Origin: Spirochaetota bacterium
GTDB lineage: Bacteria > Spirochaetota > JAHITG01 > JAFGFC01
Direction of reading: 5' to 3'
NCBI GenBank assembly: GCA_016931325.1
Contig: JAFGFC010000085.1
Span: 1 to 41,945 of the forward strand
Length of the DNA: 41,945 nucleotides
A program made the translations under genes and the position numbers. Positions 1 to 8,800 of the stretch are shown piece after piece; the stretch's first letter is position 1, and each line of letters begins with the position of its first letter. The notes under the pieces were generated by a model. It made no database searches, was not told the origin of the DNA, and saw only the letters and a list, made by a program, of their open reading frames with translations.

Positions 1-291
1 GAACTGAGCATTCTTCAGAACTATATAACACCGGGTGAAACAAAAGAAGTTCCCATTTATTATAATAATACTTATGAAGAGAATATCACCGTGACAATCA
101 AGATATTCGATCTCAGAGGTAATTTTATCAAAGAATATGATCCCATAACTCTGGAACCGGGAATAACCAAGATAGCGGAATGGTACCTTAAAAACAAAAA
201 TGAGCAGGAAGTAGCGCCGGGTATTTATATTATTGCATCAGAAGACAGCAAAGGGAACAAAGCCCGTAACATGGTGATCTTTGTTAAATGA
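1..291 (+). CDS. C-terminal end of a secreted protein with a FlgD/Ig-like terminal domain (5' truncated)
   Basis: The reading frame is open from the first base of the window and stops at TGA 289-291, so only the last 96 residues are seen. They read as a beta-rich module: an alternating hydrophobic strand (ITVTIKIFDLRGNFIKEY), then a turn, then a GIYIIASEDSKGNKA-type hairpin ending MVIFVK. This is the usual form of the FlgD-like Ig fold found at the C-terminus of large exported proteins in FCB bacteria and candidate phyla, where it caps the protein and sometimes acts in secretion or anchoring. The upstream domains, and hence the function, lie outside the window. A GTG at 91 could be mistaken for a start, but the frame continues unbroken upstream and has no ribosome binding site there. 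The next gene follows after a palindromic spacer. Confidence 0.7.
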   Translation, partial: ELSILQNYITPGETKEVPIYYNNTYEENITVTIKIFDLRGNFIKEYDPITLEPGITKIAEWYLKNKNEQEVAPGIYIIASEDSKGNKARNMVIFVK

Positions 292-367
292 GTACTATGT
301 TCTATGTACTAGGTACTAAGTTCTGGGATCTTAAAATACTTAGTACATAGTACTTGGCACTTAGTAC
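292..367. repeat. Imperfect 30-bp palindrome made of reiterated 'GTACTA' words
   Basis: The left arm (292-321) and right arm (338-367) are inverted copies, 25 of 30 positions identical, around a 16-nt loop. Within each arm a word close to GTACTAnGT is reiterated. The palindrome starts at the last base of the upstream stop codon and ends just before the Shine-Dalgarno of the next gene (about 372-380). It could fold as a 3' end or as a leader hairpin. No T-run follows, so it is not a classic intrinsic terminator. Confidence 0.75.
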
Positions 368-386
368 TTCTAAAGAGGTGTTTACA

Positions 387-3212
387 ATGAAAAAAATATT
401 AGTCATATTATTATGTCTCATACCCTTACAAGTCCTGGCATCAGGAAAAAGCGGGACAACATCGGGTGATATTCTCCTGATGGGGGCATCCGCTGATGCG
501 ATCGCCATGGGTGAGGCGTATTCCTATACCAAGAATAACGTTAATGCTATGTTATACAATCCGGCTTCCCTGGCCTGGATAAAAAACTTTCAGGTCTCTG
601 CGCTTTATCAGAGCCATATAGCGGATATCAATTACGATACATTAAATATTGGTATTCCCTTATCACAGGGAGGAATTGGTTTGAGCGTGAAGACCATATT
701 TTTTCCTGATATATATGAAAATGTCGTTGAAGGCGGGGCGATCATTGCCAAGACAAAGCTGGAGAATTTGAATGAACTGGCCTTTTCTGCCGGATATGGA
801 AGTCGAATATGGGATAATCTTCAGGCAGGGCTGAATGTAAAATACTATTACAGCCGTCTGGTAGATTATTCAGCTTCCTCTATTCTGGCGGATATCGGTT
901 TTACGTATGGGATCCGGTATTATAGTTTGCCGTCAGGAAAATTAAAATCAATAAAAGAGATCTCTTCTTTCCGAGATCTTGAGGTTTTTTATACAACCCA
1001 AAAGTATGATGATAAGATCCAATCAGCAAAGTCTGAAAAAGAGCGAGGGCTAAAAGAAATAGACGAGCAGATAAAAGAGTTGGATCAAGTCCTGAAGAGA
1101 AAGGATTCAACAAAAGCTGAAAAAATAAAGTCAGAAACCCGGATTGAATTTTTAAAAAATTCTATCAGCAAACAAAATCAGATAAAAGAAAAAGAGATAG
1201 AAAATCTGGCAAAGATCAAGCAGCAGGAGCTGAGGAAGTTATATCAATATTATAATAATATGATGGAGGATTTTGACACACAGGCGAAATTAAGTCAGCT
1301 AAAGAATGAGGGTCAACGCCTTCAATTTATGAAGGAAGCGAACTTGAAAAGAGTGGAAAGGTATTTTAATGATATTATCAATCAATATAATATAGAACTT
1401 TTAAATTTTGAGAATGAGATTAACCTGAAAGTCATCGATATTGATTCCCGTATCGAAACACTAAAAAACGATATTATAATATTACAAAAAAGGAGAGAAA
1501 CCATCACATCTAATCCGATCTCGCGCAAGTCAGAAGATATATCGGAAAAGAAAACAAAGACGGCCAAGGCAAAGAAAAAAGCAAAGTCAGAAGAAATAGA
1601 AAAGGAAACAGAAACGGCAAAGGAAACAGAAAATAAAACCGCTGTTCTTTCTCCGGAAAAAAAAGAAGAACTGGTTGAAATTGACAACGAGATCAAAGAA
1701 AAAGAAGTTAATGTAAAGGACCTGGTTAATCTAAAAGAAGAAATGCAGAAAAAATTATCACTGCAGGTTAAGAAAGTGGAGAAGATGATCAAAGAGCAGA
1801 AAATGATGTCAGAAGGGGAGAAAAGCCGGGTCGAGGAAACATTTAAAAGATCATTGACTGATGCCAGGATCAAAAAACAGGTCCGGTTTGATATTGAGCA
1901 GAAATATGAGATCAATAAATTAAGGGAACTGAATGATATCAATGAAACGATATCAAAGAAGATCGAGGATCTCAACAAGGAGAGAGACAACCTGTTAAAC
2001 AGCAAAGTTCAATCCATCAATCTTTTACAGTTGAAATTAAGAGAGTTAAAATCAAAAGAAGACGAATCTTTAAAAAGCGAAATAAAAAAGATAGAATCTG
2101 AGATACAGGAGCTTGAGAGGACATATGGATCCAAGCTTTCTCAGATCGCTTCGGAGATCGATCGCTTGAAGACCAATATTGACAGTGAAAAAAGCAGGAT
2201 CCTGGTCAATAATTTTTATGAATTGCTACAGGAGTTGGTTGAGGTCAATATGGCGGGCAATGAGGAAAATACAGCTTTTTATAAACAACAGAGTGAACTG
2301 AGGAATCTGGATAATCAATATTCGAAATATCTGGTGGAGATCGAGGTGAATAAAAAATTAGGGAAAAAAGTGCCGGACAAGCTGTTAATAAAACAAAAAG
2401 AATATGAAACGAAAATGTTCAATATAAAACAGAAATATTACGGGATACTGGGCAGTAAAAAGTACGAGAAAAGCGAATCAGATATCATCAAGTTGAGAGA
2501 AGCCTCTTTAGGAAGATTGCGGGAAGAATTAAAAAATAAATTACAGAACCTTGATGCTTCTATCCTGAGTCAGTCCCAGGACATATATCTGGAAAGATTG
2601 AAATTTGATACGGACAGGAAAATACAGATCACTGAATTAAAATATGAAAATAAAATGACCAAGGTCCAGGAGCCATTAAAAACAGCCGCCAGCCCTGAAA
2701 AAGAAAAATTGACCGCTCAGCTGAATAAACTGGCTGACCAGAGGGATAAAGAGATCGCTTCTATCCAGGACTCTTATCAGGAAGAGATGAACGATTTTCA
2801 CAGGAATGTACTGAGAAAAGAGAACAATATATTCTTTACTCTTTCGGTATTGAATATTGGCAGTGATATAAAATACGCCTCTTCTTCCAGCCCCATGCCA
2901 ATGACCCTTCGAGGCGGAGTGGGGGCTTATATTATGGATAACTTTCGTCTGGGTGTGGAATATGCCAGAGAGATCTATGAAGAAAAGAACTATATCTGCC
3001 TGGGAACAGAATATAAATTATTTGACCTGTTCCCGTTAAGAGCTGGTTATCAGGTCGGGAAAGAGAACGGGGCCATGAGCCTGGGAACAGGCCTGGACAC
3101 GGATATCAGATTGGGGCTTACCAAATTGAATATCGTATTCAGTTATACCTATACACCCATTTCCTATCTTTCTGACCAGCACAGTATTGGGTTAATTATT
3201 AGAAAACAATAG
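387..3212 (+). CDS. PorV/UPF0164-like outer-membrane beta-barrel protein interrupted by a ~600-residue coiled coil
   Basis: The protein has 941 residues from the ATG at 387, chosen because AAAGAGGTG lies just upstream and a signal peptide begins there (MKKILVILLCLIPLQVLA, cleavage near LAS). An upstream TTG at 354 only adds palindrome-derived residues. Residues about 20-195 look like the start of a PorV/PorQ/UPF0164 barrel: GDILLMGASADAIAMGEA, a YNPASLAW motif, then amphipathic strands. About residues 205-810 are almost entirely charged heptad-like helix rich in K, E, I, L and Q, with a K/T/E-rich low-complexity patch near residues 390-425. Residues about 812-941 return to barrel strands (GVGAYIMDNFRLGVEYAREIY and the following hairpins). 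The coiled coil therefore seems to be inserted inside the barrel, not appended to it. Role unknown; an outer-membrane anchor or tether is inferred. Confidence 0.75.
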   Translation: MKKILVILLCLIPLQVLASGKSGTTSGDILLMGASADAIAMGEAYSYTKNNVNAMLYNPASLAWIKNFQVSALYQSHIADINYDTLNIGIPLSQGGIGLSVKTIFFPDIYENVVEGGAIIAKTKLENLNELAFSAGYGSRIWDNLQAGLNVKYYYSRLVDYSASSILADIGFTYGIRYYSLPSGKLKSIKEISSFRDLEVFYTTQKYDDKIQSAKSEKERGLKEIDEQIKELDQVLKRKDSTKAEKIKSETRIEFLKNSISKQNQIKEKEIENLAKIKQQELRKLYQYYNNMMEDFDTQAKLSQLKNEGQRLQFMKEANLKRVERYFNDIINQYNIELLNFENEINLKVIDIDSRIETLKNDIIILQKRRETITSNPISRKSEDISEKKTKTAKAKKKAKSEEIEKETETAKETENKTAVLSPEKKEELVEIDNEIKEKEVNVKDLVNLKEEMQKKLSLQVKKVEKMIKEQKMMSEGEKSRVEETFKRSLTDARIKKQVRFDIEQKYEINKLRELNDINETISKKIEDLNKERDNLLNSKVQSINLLQLKLRELKSKEDESLKSEIKKIESEIQELERTYGSKLSQIASEIDRLKTNIDSEKSRILVNNFYELLQELVEVNMAGNEENTAFYKQQSELRNLDNQYSKYLVEIEVNKKLGKKVPDKLLIKQKEYETKMFNIKQKYYGILGSKKYEKSESDIIKLREASLGRLREELKNKLQNLDASILSQSQDIYLERLKFDTDRKIQITELKYENKMTKVQEPLKTAASPEKEKLTAQLNKLADQRDKEIASIQDSYQEEMNDFHRNVLRKENNIFFTLSVLNIGSDIKYASSSSPMPMTLRGGVGAYIMDNFRLGVEYAREIYEEKNYICLGTEYKLFDLFPLRAGYQVGKENGAMSLGTGLDTDIRLGLTKLNIVFSYTYTPISYLSDQHSIGLIIRKQ

Positions 3213-3348
3213 TCATGGACTGCTGAAACCCTTTGGAAATATAGCTGAAATACAATAGAAACACAATCGTTATCTTTCTAATAAACTTCTTGAAAGTCCA
3301 ATCAAATTCATTAAATTCCCAATAATCATATTATATAGAGGATCAAAT

Positions 3349-4347
3349 ATGAAACAGATCTGGGTAAAAGCCATTCCCTATAAAAAGGAGATCGTGACAA
3401 CAGCACTGGAGAACGGAGCGACCGGAATTATAGTGGATAAAGAGCATGTGAATAAAGTAAAACAGCTGGGAAGGATCACGACGGTCAGTACGGCTAAAAG
3501 TGATCTTGTGTTCGGTAAGGATGTAGAATATATTGAGATCAGGAATAAAGAAGATGAAAGAAAAGCGGCTAAACTCAGTAAAAAAAAGAAAGTGATCGTG
3601 AAAACCACGGATTGGACCATCATTCCCCTTGAGAATTTGATCGCAGAGGGGGGAACGATCTTTGCCGAGGTAGTGGACGACAAATCTGCCAGAACAGCTC
3701 TGGAAGTACTGGAAAAAGGAGTGGACGGCCTGGTCATCAATAACCGGTCTTCAGCAAAAGTAAAATCGATCTTAAAAAGCGTCAGTCAGATGACAGAAGA
3801 GAAATATGAATTAACAGAGGTGGTTATCCAGAGGATCACGCCCCTGGGGATGGGTGACAGGATCTGTATTGATACGACAACGAACATGGCCATGGGCGAG
3901 GGCATGCTCACAGGCAATTCTTCTTCCGGCCTTTTCCTGGTTCATTCTGAAAGTGAAGAAAATCCTTATGTGTCTCCAAGGCCCTTTCGTGTCAATGCCG
4001 GAGCGGTCCATGCCTATGTCCTTACACCCGGTAATAAGACAAAATATCTTTCCGAGCTGAAAAGCGGTGATGCGGTTCTTATCCTTAACCATAAAGGGGA
4101 AACCAAGACGAGTAATGTGGGCCGGATAAAACTGGAAAGAAGGCCCATGCTTTTGATCGAAGCGACATATAATGATCAAAATTATTCTGTTATCCTTCAA
4201 AACGCCGAGACCATTCGCCTGACGAAAAAGAACGGCGCTCCTGTTTCTGTTGTTTCTCTTAAAAAAGGGGACAAAATACTCGCCTATTTAGAAAAACAAG
4301 GACGACATTTTGGCTTAAGAATTGAGGAGTCAATAACCGAAAAGTAA
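3349..4347 (+). CDS. 3-dehydroquinate synthase II (archaeal-type AroB')
   Basis: This 332-residue protein matches the 3-dehydroquinate synthase II family (MJ1249 type) along its length. In archaea that enzyme oxidatively deaminates 2-amino-3,7-dideoxy-D-threo-hept-6-ulosonate to 3-dehydroquinate for aromatic amino acids. Visible family blocks are the GMGDRICIDTTTNMAMGEGM segment (about 166-185), GNSSSGLFLVHSE, PYVSPRPFRVNAGAVHAY, KTKYLSELKSGD, an RRPMLLIEA strand, LQNAETIRL, PVSVVSLKKGD and the terminal RHFGLRIEE..EK. AGAGGAT lies 6-7 nt before the ATG. The usual bacterial AroB is unrelated. A homologue (GriH) also makes 3-amino-4-hydroxybenzoate from aspartate semialdehyde and a C3 unit. No partner gene for either route is in the window, so family assignment is firm but substrate is not. 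Gaps of 136 and 218 bp separate it from both neighbours. Confidence 0.88.
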   Translation: MKQIWVKAIPYKKEIVTTALENGATGIIVDKEHVNKVKQLGRITTVSTAKSDLVFGKDVEYIEIRNKEDERKAAKLSKKKKVIVKTTDWTIIPLENLIAEGGTIFAEVVDDKSARTALEVLEKGVDGLVINNRSSAKVKSILKSVSQMTEEKYELTEVVIQRITPLGMGDRICIDTTTNMAMGEGMLTGNSSSGLFLVHSESEENPYVSPRPFRVNAGAVHAYVLTPGNKTKYLSELKSGDAVLILNHKGETKTSNVGRIKLERRPMLLIEATYNDQNYSVILQNAETIRLTKKNGAPVSVVSLKKGDKILAYLEKQGRHFGLRIEESITEK

Positions 4348-4425
4348 TAGTAGGTACTATAGTCGTTTAATTTGGACTGAATTGACGTTTCAAGGTAAAT
4401 ATTTGACGTTTTCAATATAATTTTT

Positions 4426-4512
4426 AACGTCGAACCTCGTGGTCAAATCTATACTATCCATAGTAGATTTGACCAAACGAACATCCTGTTCGTTGACCTC
4501 GAACGTCGAACC
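4426..4512. repeat. Nested inverted repeats flanked by an 11-bp direct repeat
   Basis: Part of a 218-bp gap. AACGTCGAACC occurs at 4426-4436 and again at 4502-4512. Between the copies lie two perfect inverted repeats: an 11-bp arm GGTCAAATCTA (4441-4451) paired with 4464-4474, and AACGAACA (4476-4483) paired with 4487-4494 around TCC. GACGTT words also occur before 4420. The block ends just before the promoter of the following operon, so it could be a terminator for the upstream gene, an operator region, or a mobile palindrome. Confidence 0.7.
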
Positions 4513-4520
4513 AATATTTA

Positions 4521-4548
4521 TTGATATTTTTTAAATATGTGGTATAAT
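4521..4548 (+). promoter_or_regulatory. Sigma70-type promoter of the envelope operon
   Basis: TTGATA at 4521-4526 and a perfect TATAAT at 4543-4548 are separated by 16 nt. Transcription should start near 4555, so the leader before the ATG at 4566 would be only about ten bases and begin almost at the AGAGG ribosome binding site (4554-4558). Confidence 0.72.
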
Positions 4549-4565
4549 AAAAACAGAGGTAATGT

Positions 4566-5858
4566 ATGTGGAAAAAAGTATTAGTTATCACTTTCAAGAC
4601 CATTGTTTATATACTTTTTCTGGCTGTTCTTCTGGCTGTGCTGGCTAAAACAGGCAACATGCCGGCTGCCATGCCGAAGGAATATGCTGCCAAGATCGTT
4701 GAGTGGACTGACCGTACCTTATTTGCCCTGCATATTATTAAAGACGAGAATGTAATAAAAAAATATGATGAAAGATCTCCCCAGGTCAAACAGTTCAAGA
4801 CCACTTCTCAACTTTTAATCAAACGTAATCCTGTAAGTGTGATTATAAACTATATCCTGTTCAACGGCTATGATATGAAACAGGAAAATACCCTGAACAA
4901 GATATCCCTGGGCTGGAATGCCAGTGTGAAAAAGCATCTGTCGCTATTGGATAATCTGGCTGAGAATCCTTATGTGCGATCTGCTCTTTTGGAATCACAA
5001 ACAGGCATGATCGATACCTTTACAGCTGATTTTTTAAATTCTACGATAAAAGATTTTGAAATGATCTCGGGCTTTGTCATAAAAGATAAAACCGACAAGG
5101 TTATAAAATTTGTAAAGAACAAAGAACTTGACCTATCCATCCAGGATCTGGCCAAAAAAGGCATATCCGGTTCGCTTACATTGTCCTATTTAAAAGGTAA
5201 AAACTTTTTTCTGTATGAATATGTTTCTTCTTCTCAGGACATGAAAATTCTTTTCTTATTGCAGCCATCCTATTTTTCCAGTATACCCTTTGAGGTCGTA
5301 CCGTCCTCATCTCTTTTCTTGTTTAATGATGAAAACAAACTGATTTCATCCAGGATAGAGGAGGCCGGTCTGATGAACAAGATCGAGGAGTCTCTGGGTG
5401 TAAAACATTTTTTATATCGATCTGCCAATTATAATATCTCATATTTAAAGTTATCTAAAACAGAAGGACTATATCTGGGAATATATTACAAACAGTATCC
5501 GGTTTGGAAGATCGTTCTAAATACGGTCAAGTTCCTGGTTGTCTTGACAACGATTGTCATTATTGTATTGCTCACCAGGGTTTTCATTAAAAAAGTACTT
5601 TCTTACAGGTCCAGGACCAAGAAGGATGAAATGGCTATGATCACCGGCGCGATGATGGAAGTGGCCAAGAGCATAAAACTGGCAGCCGGAGCCACAGAAA
5701 AAGCGTCTCAATTCGCTCAGTTTGAAACCCAGAATGTTAAACAGATCATTAAAGAATTGAAGAATACCAAAGTCTTATCCAAGGCTTCTGAAATAGCAAG
5801 TGAAGAAACTGAACCCGGTGAGAATCAGGACAGTGGAGGTTGGAAATTAATCGATTAG
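4566..5858 (+). CDS. Bitopic sensor-like inner-membrane protein without an output domain (operon gene 1)
   Basis: The protein has 430 residues. One transmembrane helix lies near residues 7-26 and a second near 318-341 (KIVLNTVKFLVVLTTIVIIVL), leaving about 290 residues outside the cytoplasm. This segment has a helical start and then a mixed alpha/beta region (IKDFEMISGFVIKDKTDKV, SSSLFLFNDENKLISS) resembling Cache-type extracytoplasmic sensor domains. After the second helix there is only an ~85-residue tail, with no HAMP, kinase, cyclase or chemotaxis signalling domain. It ends GGWKLID, similar to the DDFKILE end of the related protein at 12566-13654. The ATG at 4566 is preferred because AGAGGT lies 5-6 nt upstream; ATG 4562 is out of frame. 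The end overlaps the next gene by 19 nt. Function unknown. Confidence 0.65.
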   Translation: MWKKVLVITFKTIVYILFLAVLLAVLAKTGNMPAAMPKEYAAKIVEWTDRTLFALHIIKDENVIKKYDERSPQVKQFKTTSQLLIKRNPVSVIINYILFNGYDMKQENTLNKISLGWNASVKKHLSLLDNLAENPYVRSALLESQTGMIDTFTADFLNSTIKDFEMISGFVIKDKTDKVIKFVKNKELDLSIQDLAKKGISGSLTLSYLKGKNFFLYEYVSSSQDMKILFLLQPSYFSSIPFEVVPSSSLFLFNDENKLISSRIEEAGLMNKIEESLGVKHFLYRSANYNISYLKLSKTEGLYLGIYYKQYPVWKIVLNTVKFLVVLTTIVIIVLLTRVFIKKVLSYRSRTKKDEMAMITGAMMEVAKSIKLAAGATEKASQFAQFETQNVKQIIKELKNTKVLSKASEIASEETEPGENQDSGGWKLID

Positions 5859-8800
5859 TCATTATTATTTTGATCCTTTTTTCTTGTTTAAGCCAGTCTG
5901 TTTTTTCTGAAGAAGAAACAGGTGGCCTGCAATTAACTTATCTTGAAAGTGGTATGGGGGGTGTCCCCTCAGGCATGGGTGGCGCTTTTACGGCCATTGC
6001 GGATGATGGAAATGCTCCTTTTTATAATCCTGCGGGCTTGCCCCGGATCAATAAAAAGCTGTTAACCCTTAATTACCAGAACAGTTTCATAGGGAGCGCC
6101 AACTTTATCTATCTCAGCTATGTCGGGATCATTAAAGAGAATAAACAGGGTCTGGGTTTTTCCTTTATCTGGGATGGGATCGCGGATCTCCCATCCTATA
6201 CAACCGAGCAAAAATCAGGTCCCTCTTACAGTTTTACACAGATTCAGGCCGGCATCAGCTATGGATTGAGATTACTTCCCCGGTTTTATACAGGGATTTC
6301 CGGAAAATTTTTCTATTACAATATTGCCACTTATTCAGCCAATAATTTTGATTCAGATATAGGATTATTCTATAATTTATTGAGGAATGTAAATATAGGG
6401 ATATTATTTCAGAATTTTCTTCCCCTCTCTTATCGATTGTATTCAAAAGAAGAAAGTATACCTTTCACTGTCCGATCCGGTATAGCCTTCCAGATCCCCG
6501 GATTAAATTTAATGTTAAGCTATGAGATGGAAAAACAGGTAGAGCCTTCTTTTGATGCCACACCCTTTTATCACCACGCCGGATTGAGATATAATCTGTT
6601 CCGTATGATCAATCTTACCGGAGGCTATAATAAGGGTGATATTACACTGGGCCTGCAGATCGCTATTGATAAATTCACCTTCTTTACAGGGACAGCCAGA
6701 AATGAACAGGGTGGGAAACTGTCTTTCAGCGCCTCTTATGAATTTCAGGATCAACCAAAAGCGGATATAGAAATGGAATATTTTTATGAAGGGATCTCGG
6801 CTTATCAGAACAAGGACTACCGATCGGCCGTTAAATATTTTGAGCAGGTTCTGGAAATGAGGGATAATCCCACAGCCGAGTTTTATTTAAAGAATTCAAA
6901 AGCTTACCTGGAATCTGAAGCCTGGATGTCCAAAGAAGATCAAGCCCTTGTGGGAATGAAGTATGAACTGGCTAAAAAATATATATCTCAGGAATTATAT
7001 GGTAAAGCCATTTCTACGCTGAGAGAGGTTCTGGAAATTGATCCATCCAATGAGGAGGCCAGAAATTTGGTCACTCAGGTCAAGAACAGGGTCAAGCAGG
7101 ATGTTGACAAGTACTATCAGAACGCATTGAGCCTTTTTAAGTCAAATAAAATGGAAGAATCTTTGAAAGAATGTGAAAATAGCCTGGCCCTGGATCCCGA
7201 GCATAAACCCACCCTGGAATTAAAAGCGAAGAATGAAGAGCTTTTAAAAGATATTCTTGCTAAACGAACCAAGGATGAACAGGTGGATGCCGAAGCCGAA
7301 GCCCTGTTTCAACAGGGTCTTGAGAATTATCAGAATGAAAATTGGATCGAGGCTGTCAATAATTTTAAAAAATCCTACGATTTGAAGAAGAATGAGGAGG
7401 CCAAGACCTATCTTGAAAAAACCCGAAAAAAATTGGAAGATGCCAAGATCACAGCCCAGCATAAAAAGGAATCGGATAATCATCTCAAATTGGGAATAGG
7501 ATTATATGAAAAAGGTCAGCTGCAAGAGTCGATCTCCGAATTCGAGAAAGCTCTTAATATCTATCCGCAGAATAGCGAAGCCCAAAAATACTTGACCGAA
7601 GCCAGAGGAAAATATGATGCGATCGTATCCGAGCCTCTGGAAGAAGGGAAAAAAGCCCTTCGCGAAGGGAGACTGGCCGATGCCATCTTGCAGTTTAGTA
7701 AAGTTCTGGAAATAGATAAAAATAATGCCGTTGCCAAGAGGTTTTTATCCAAGGCACAGTCTCTGATAAAAGATTATGTTAATTCTAATTTAAAACTGGC
7801 CAATAAAGAATATCAGGCTGAAAACTACGTTAAGGCTTTAGAATATTACCGGGAGGTTTTGAAACTTGATTCGGATAATCAGCCGGCAGGGAAAGGGGAA
7901 AAAGATTCCCGTATGAAACTGGATAGCACGATTAAACAGTATTTCAACAAGGGTGTAGAGTATTTTGATAAAAATGAAATGAAAAAATCGATCACCGAGT
8001 TCGAGAAAGCCCTTGACCTGGACCCGGAATATACGCCGGCGAAAAATTTTCTCACCAAGGCCAGAAAAAAATACGAGGAGAACAAACAGGCCTATCAGAT
8101 TCAGGAATATTGGCAGAATGGCCAGGACCTTTTCCAGAACAGGAATTTTGAAAAGGCCAAGGGATTTTTTGAAAAAGTACTTGAATCTGAACCGAATAAT
8201 ATGAAAGCCAGCGAATATATAGAAAGGTGTAATAAAGAACTGGCCGTACTGCAAAAGCAGGAACAGATCGCCAAGATCATTGCGGATGGCATGATCTTTT
8301 ACAGAAGAAGGAAATATTCGGATGCCATCGAAGTATGGCAGAAAGTGAAAGAGGTGGACCCTGAAAACAAATTGATCGACGAGTACATCTCCTATGCTAA
8401 ACGGGCTCAGGAAGAGAGCTTGAACAAATATTACAATGATGGGACAAAATATTTTCAGGAGGGGGATCTTTTAAGAGCGAAAGAGTCACTGGAAAAAGCG
8501 CTGGAGGCCAATCCCCGTCATCAAAAGGCTAAAAGAAAACTGGCCGAGGTAAAAGCGGCTATTTATCAAAGGGTCATGCAGACACAAAAAGCCGGCAAAG
8601 AGGAGTTTAAAAAAGGGAATTATGACGAGGCCGCCGAACAATTTGAGAATGTGCTTCAGTATGAGAAAGATAATGATGAGATAGAAGATTATCTGCGGAT
8701 GTCACAGGAAGCCAAGTCAGCCATGATACAGGGCAAAGATCTATTCAAACAGAAAAAATACAGCGAGGCCATGGAAAAATTTAATTTCGTTATGGACCTG

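Noticed and set aside
1382-2005. 207-residue minus-strand frame inside the coiled-coil region
   Set aside because: It is the antisense mirror of a K/E/I-rich coiled coil, giving an S/F/L-rich low-complexity translation with no start signal.
3213-3348. Promoter for the dehydroquinate synthase gene
   Set aside because: TTGAAA at 3290 and AT-rich hexamers downstream do not reach acceptable spacing and match together.
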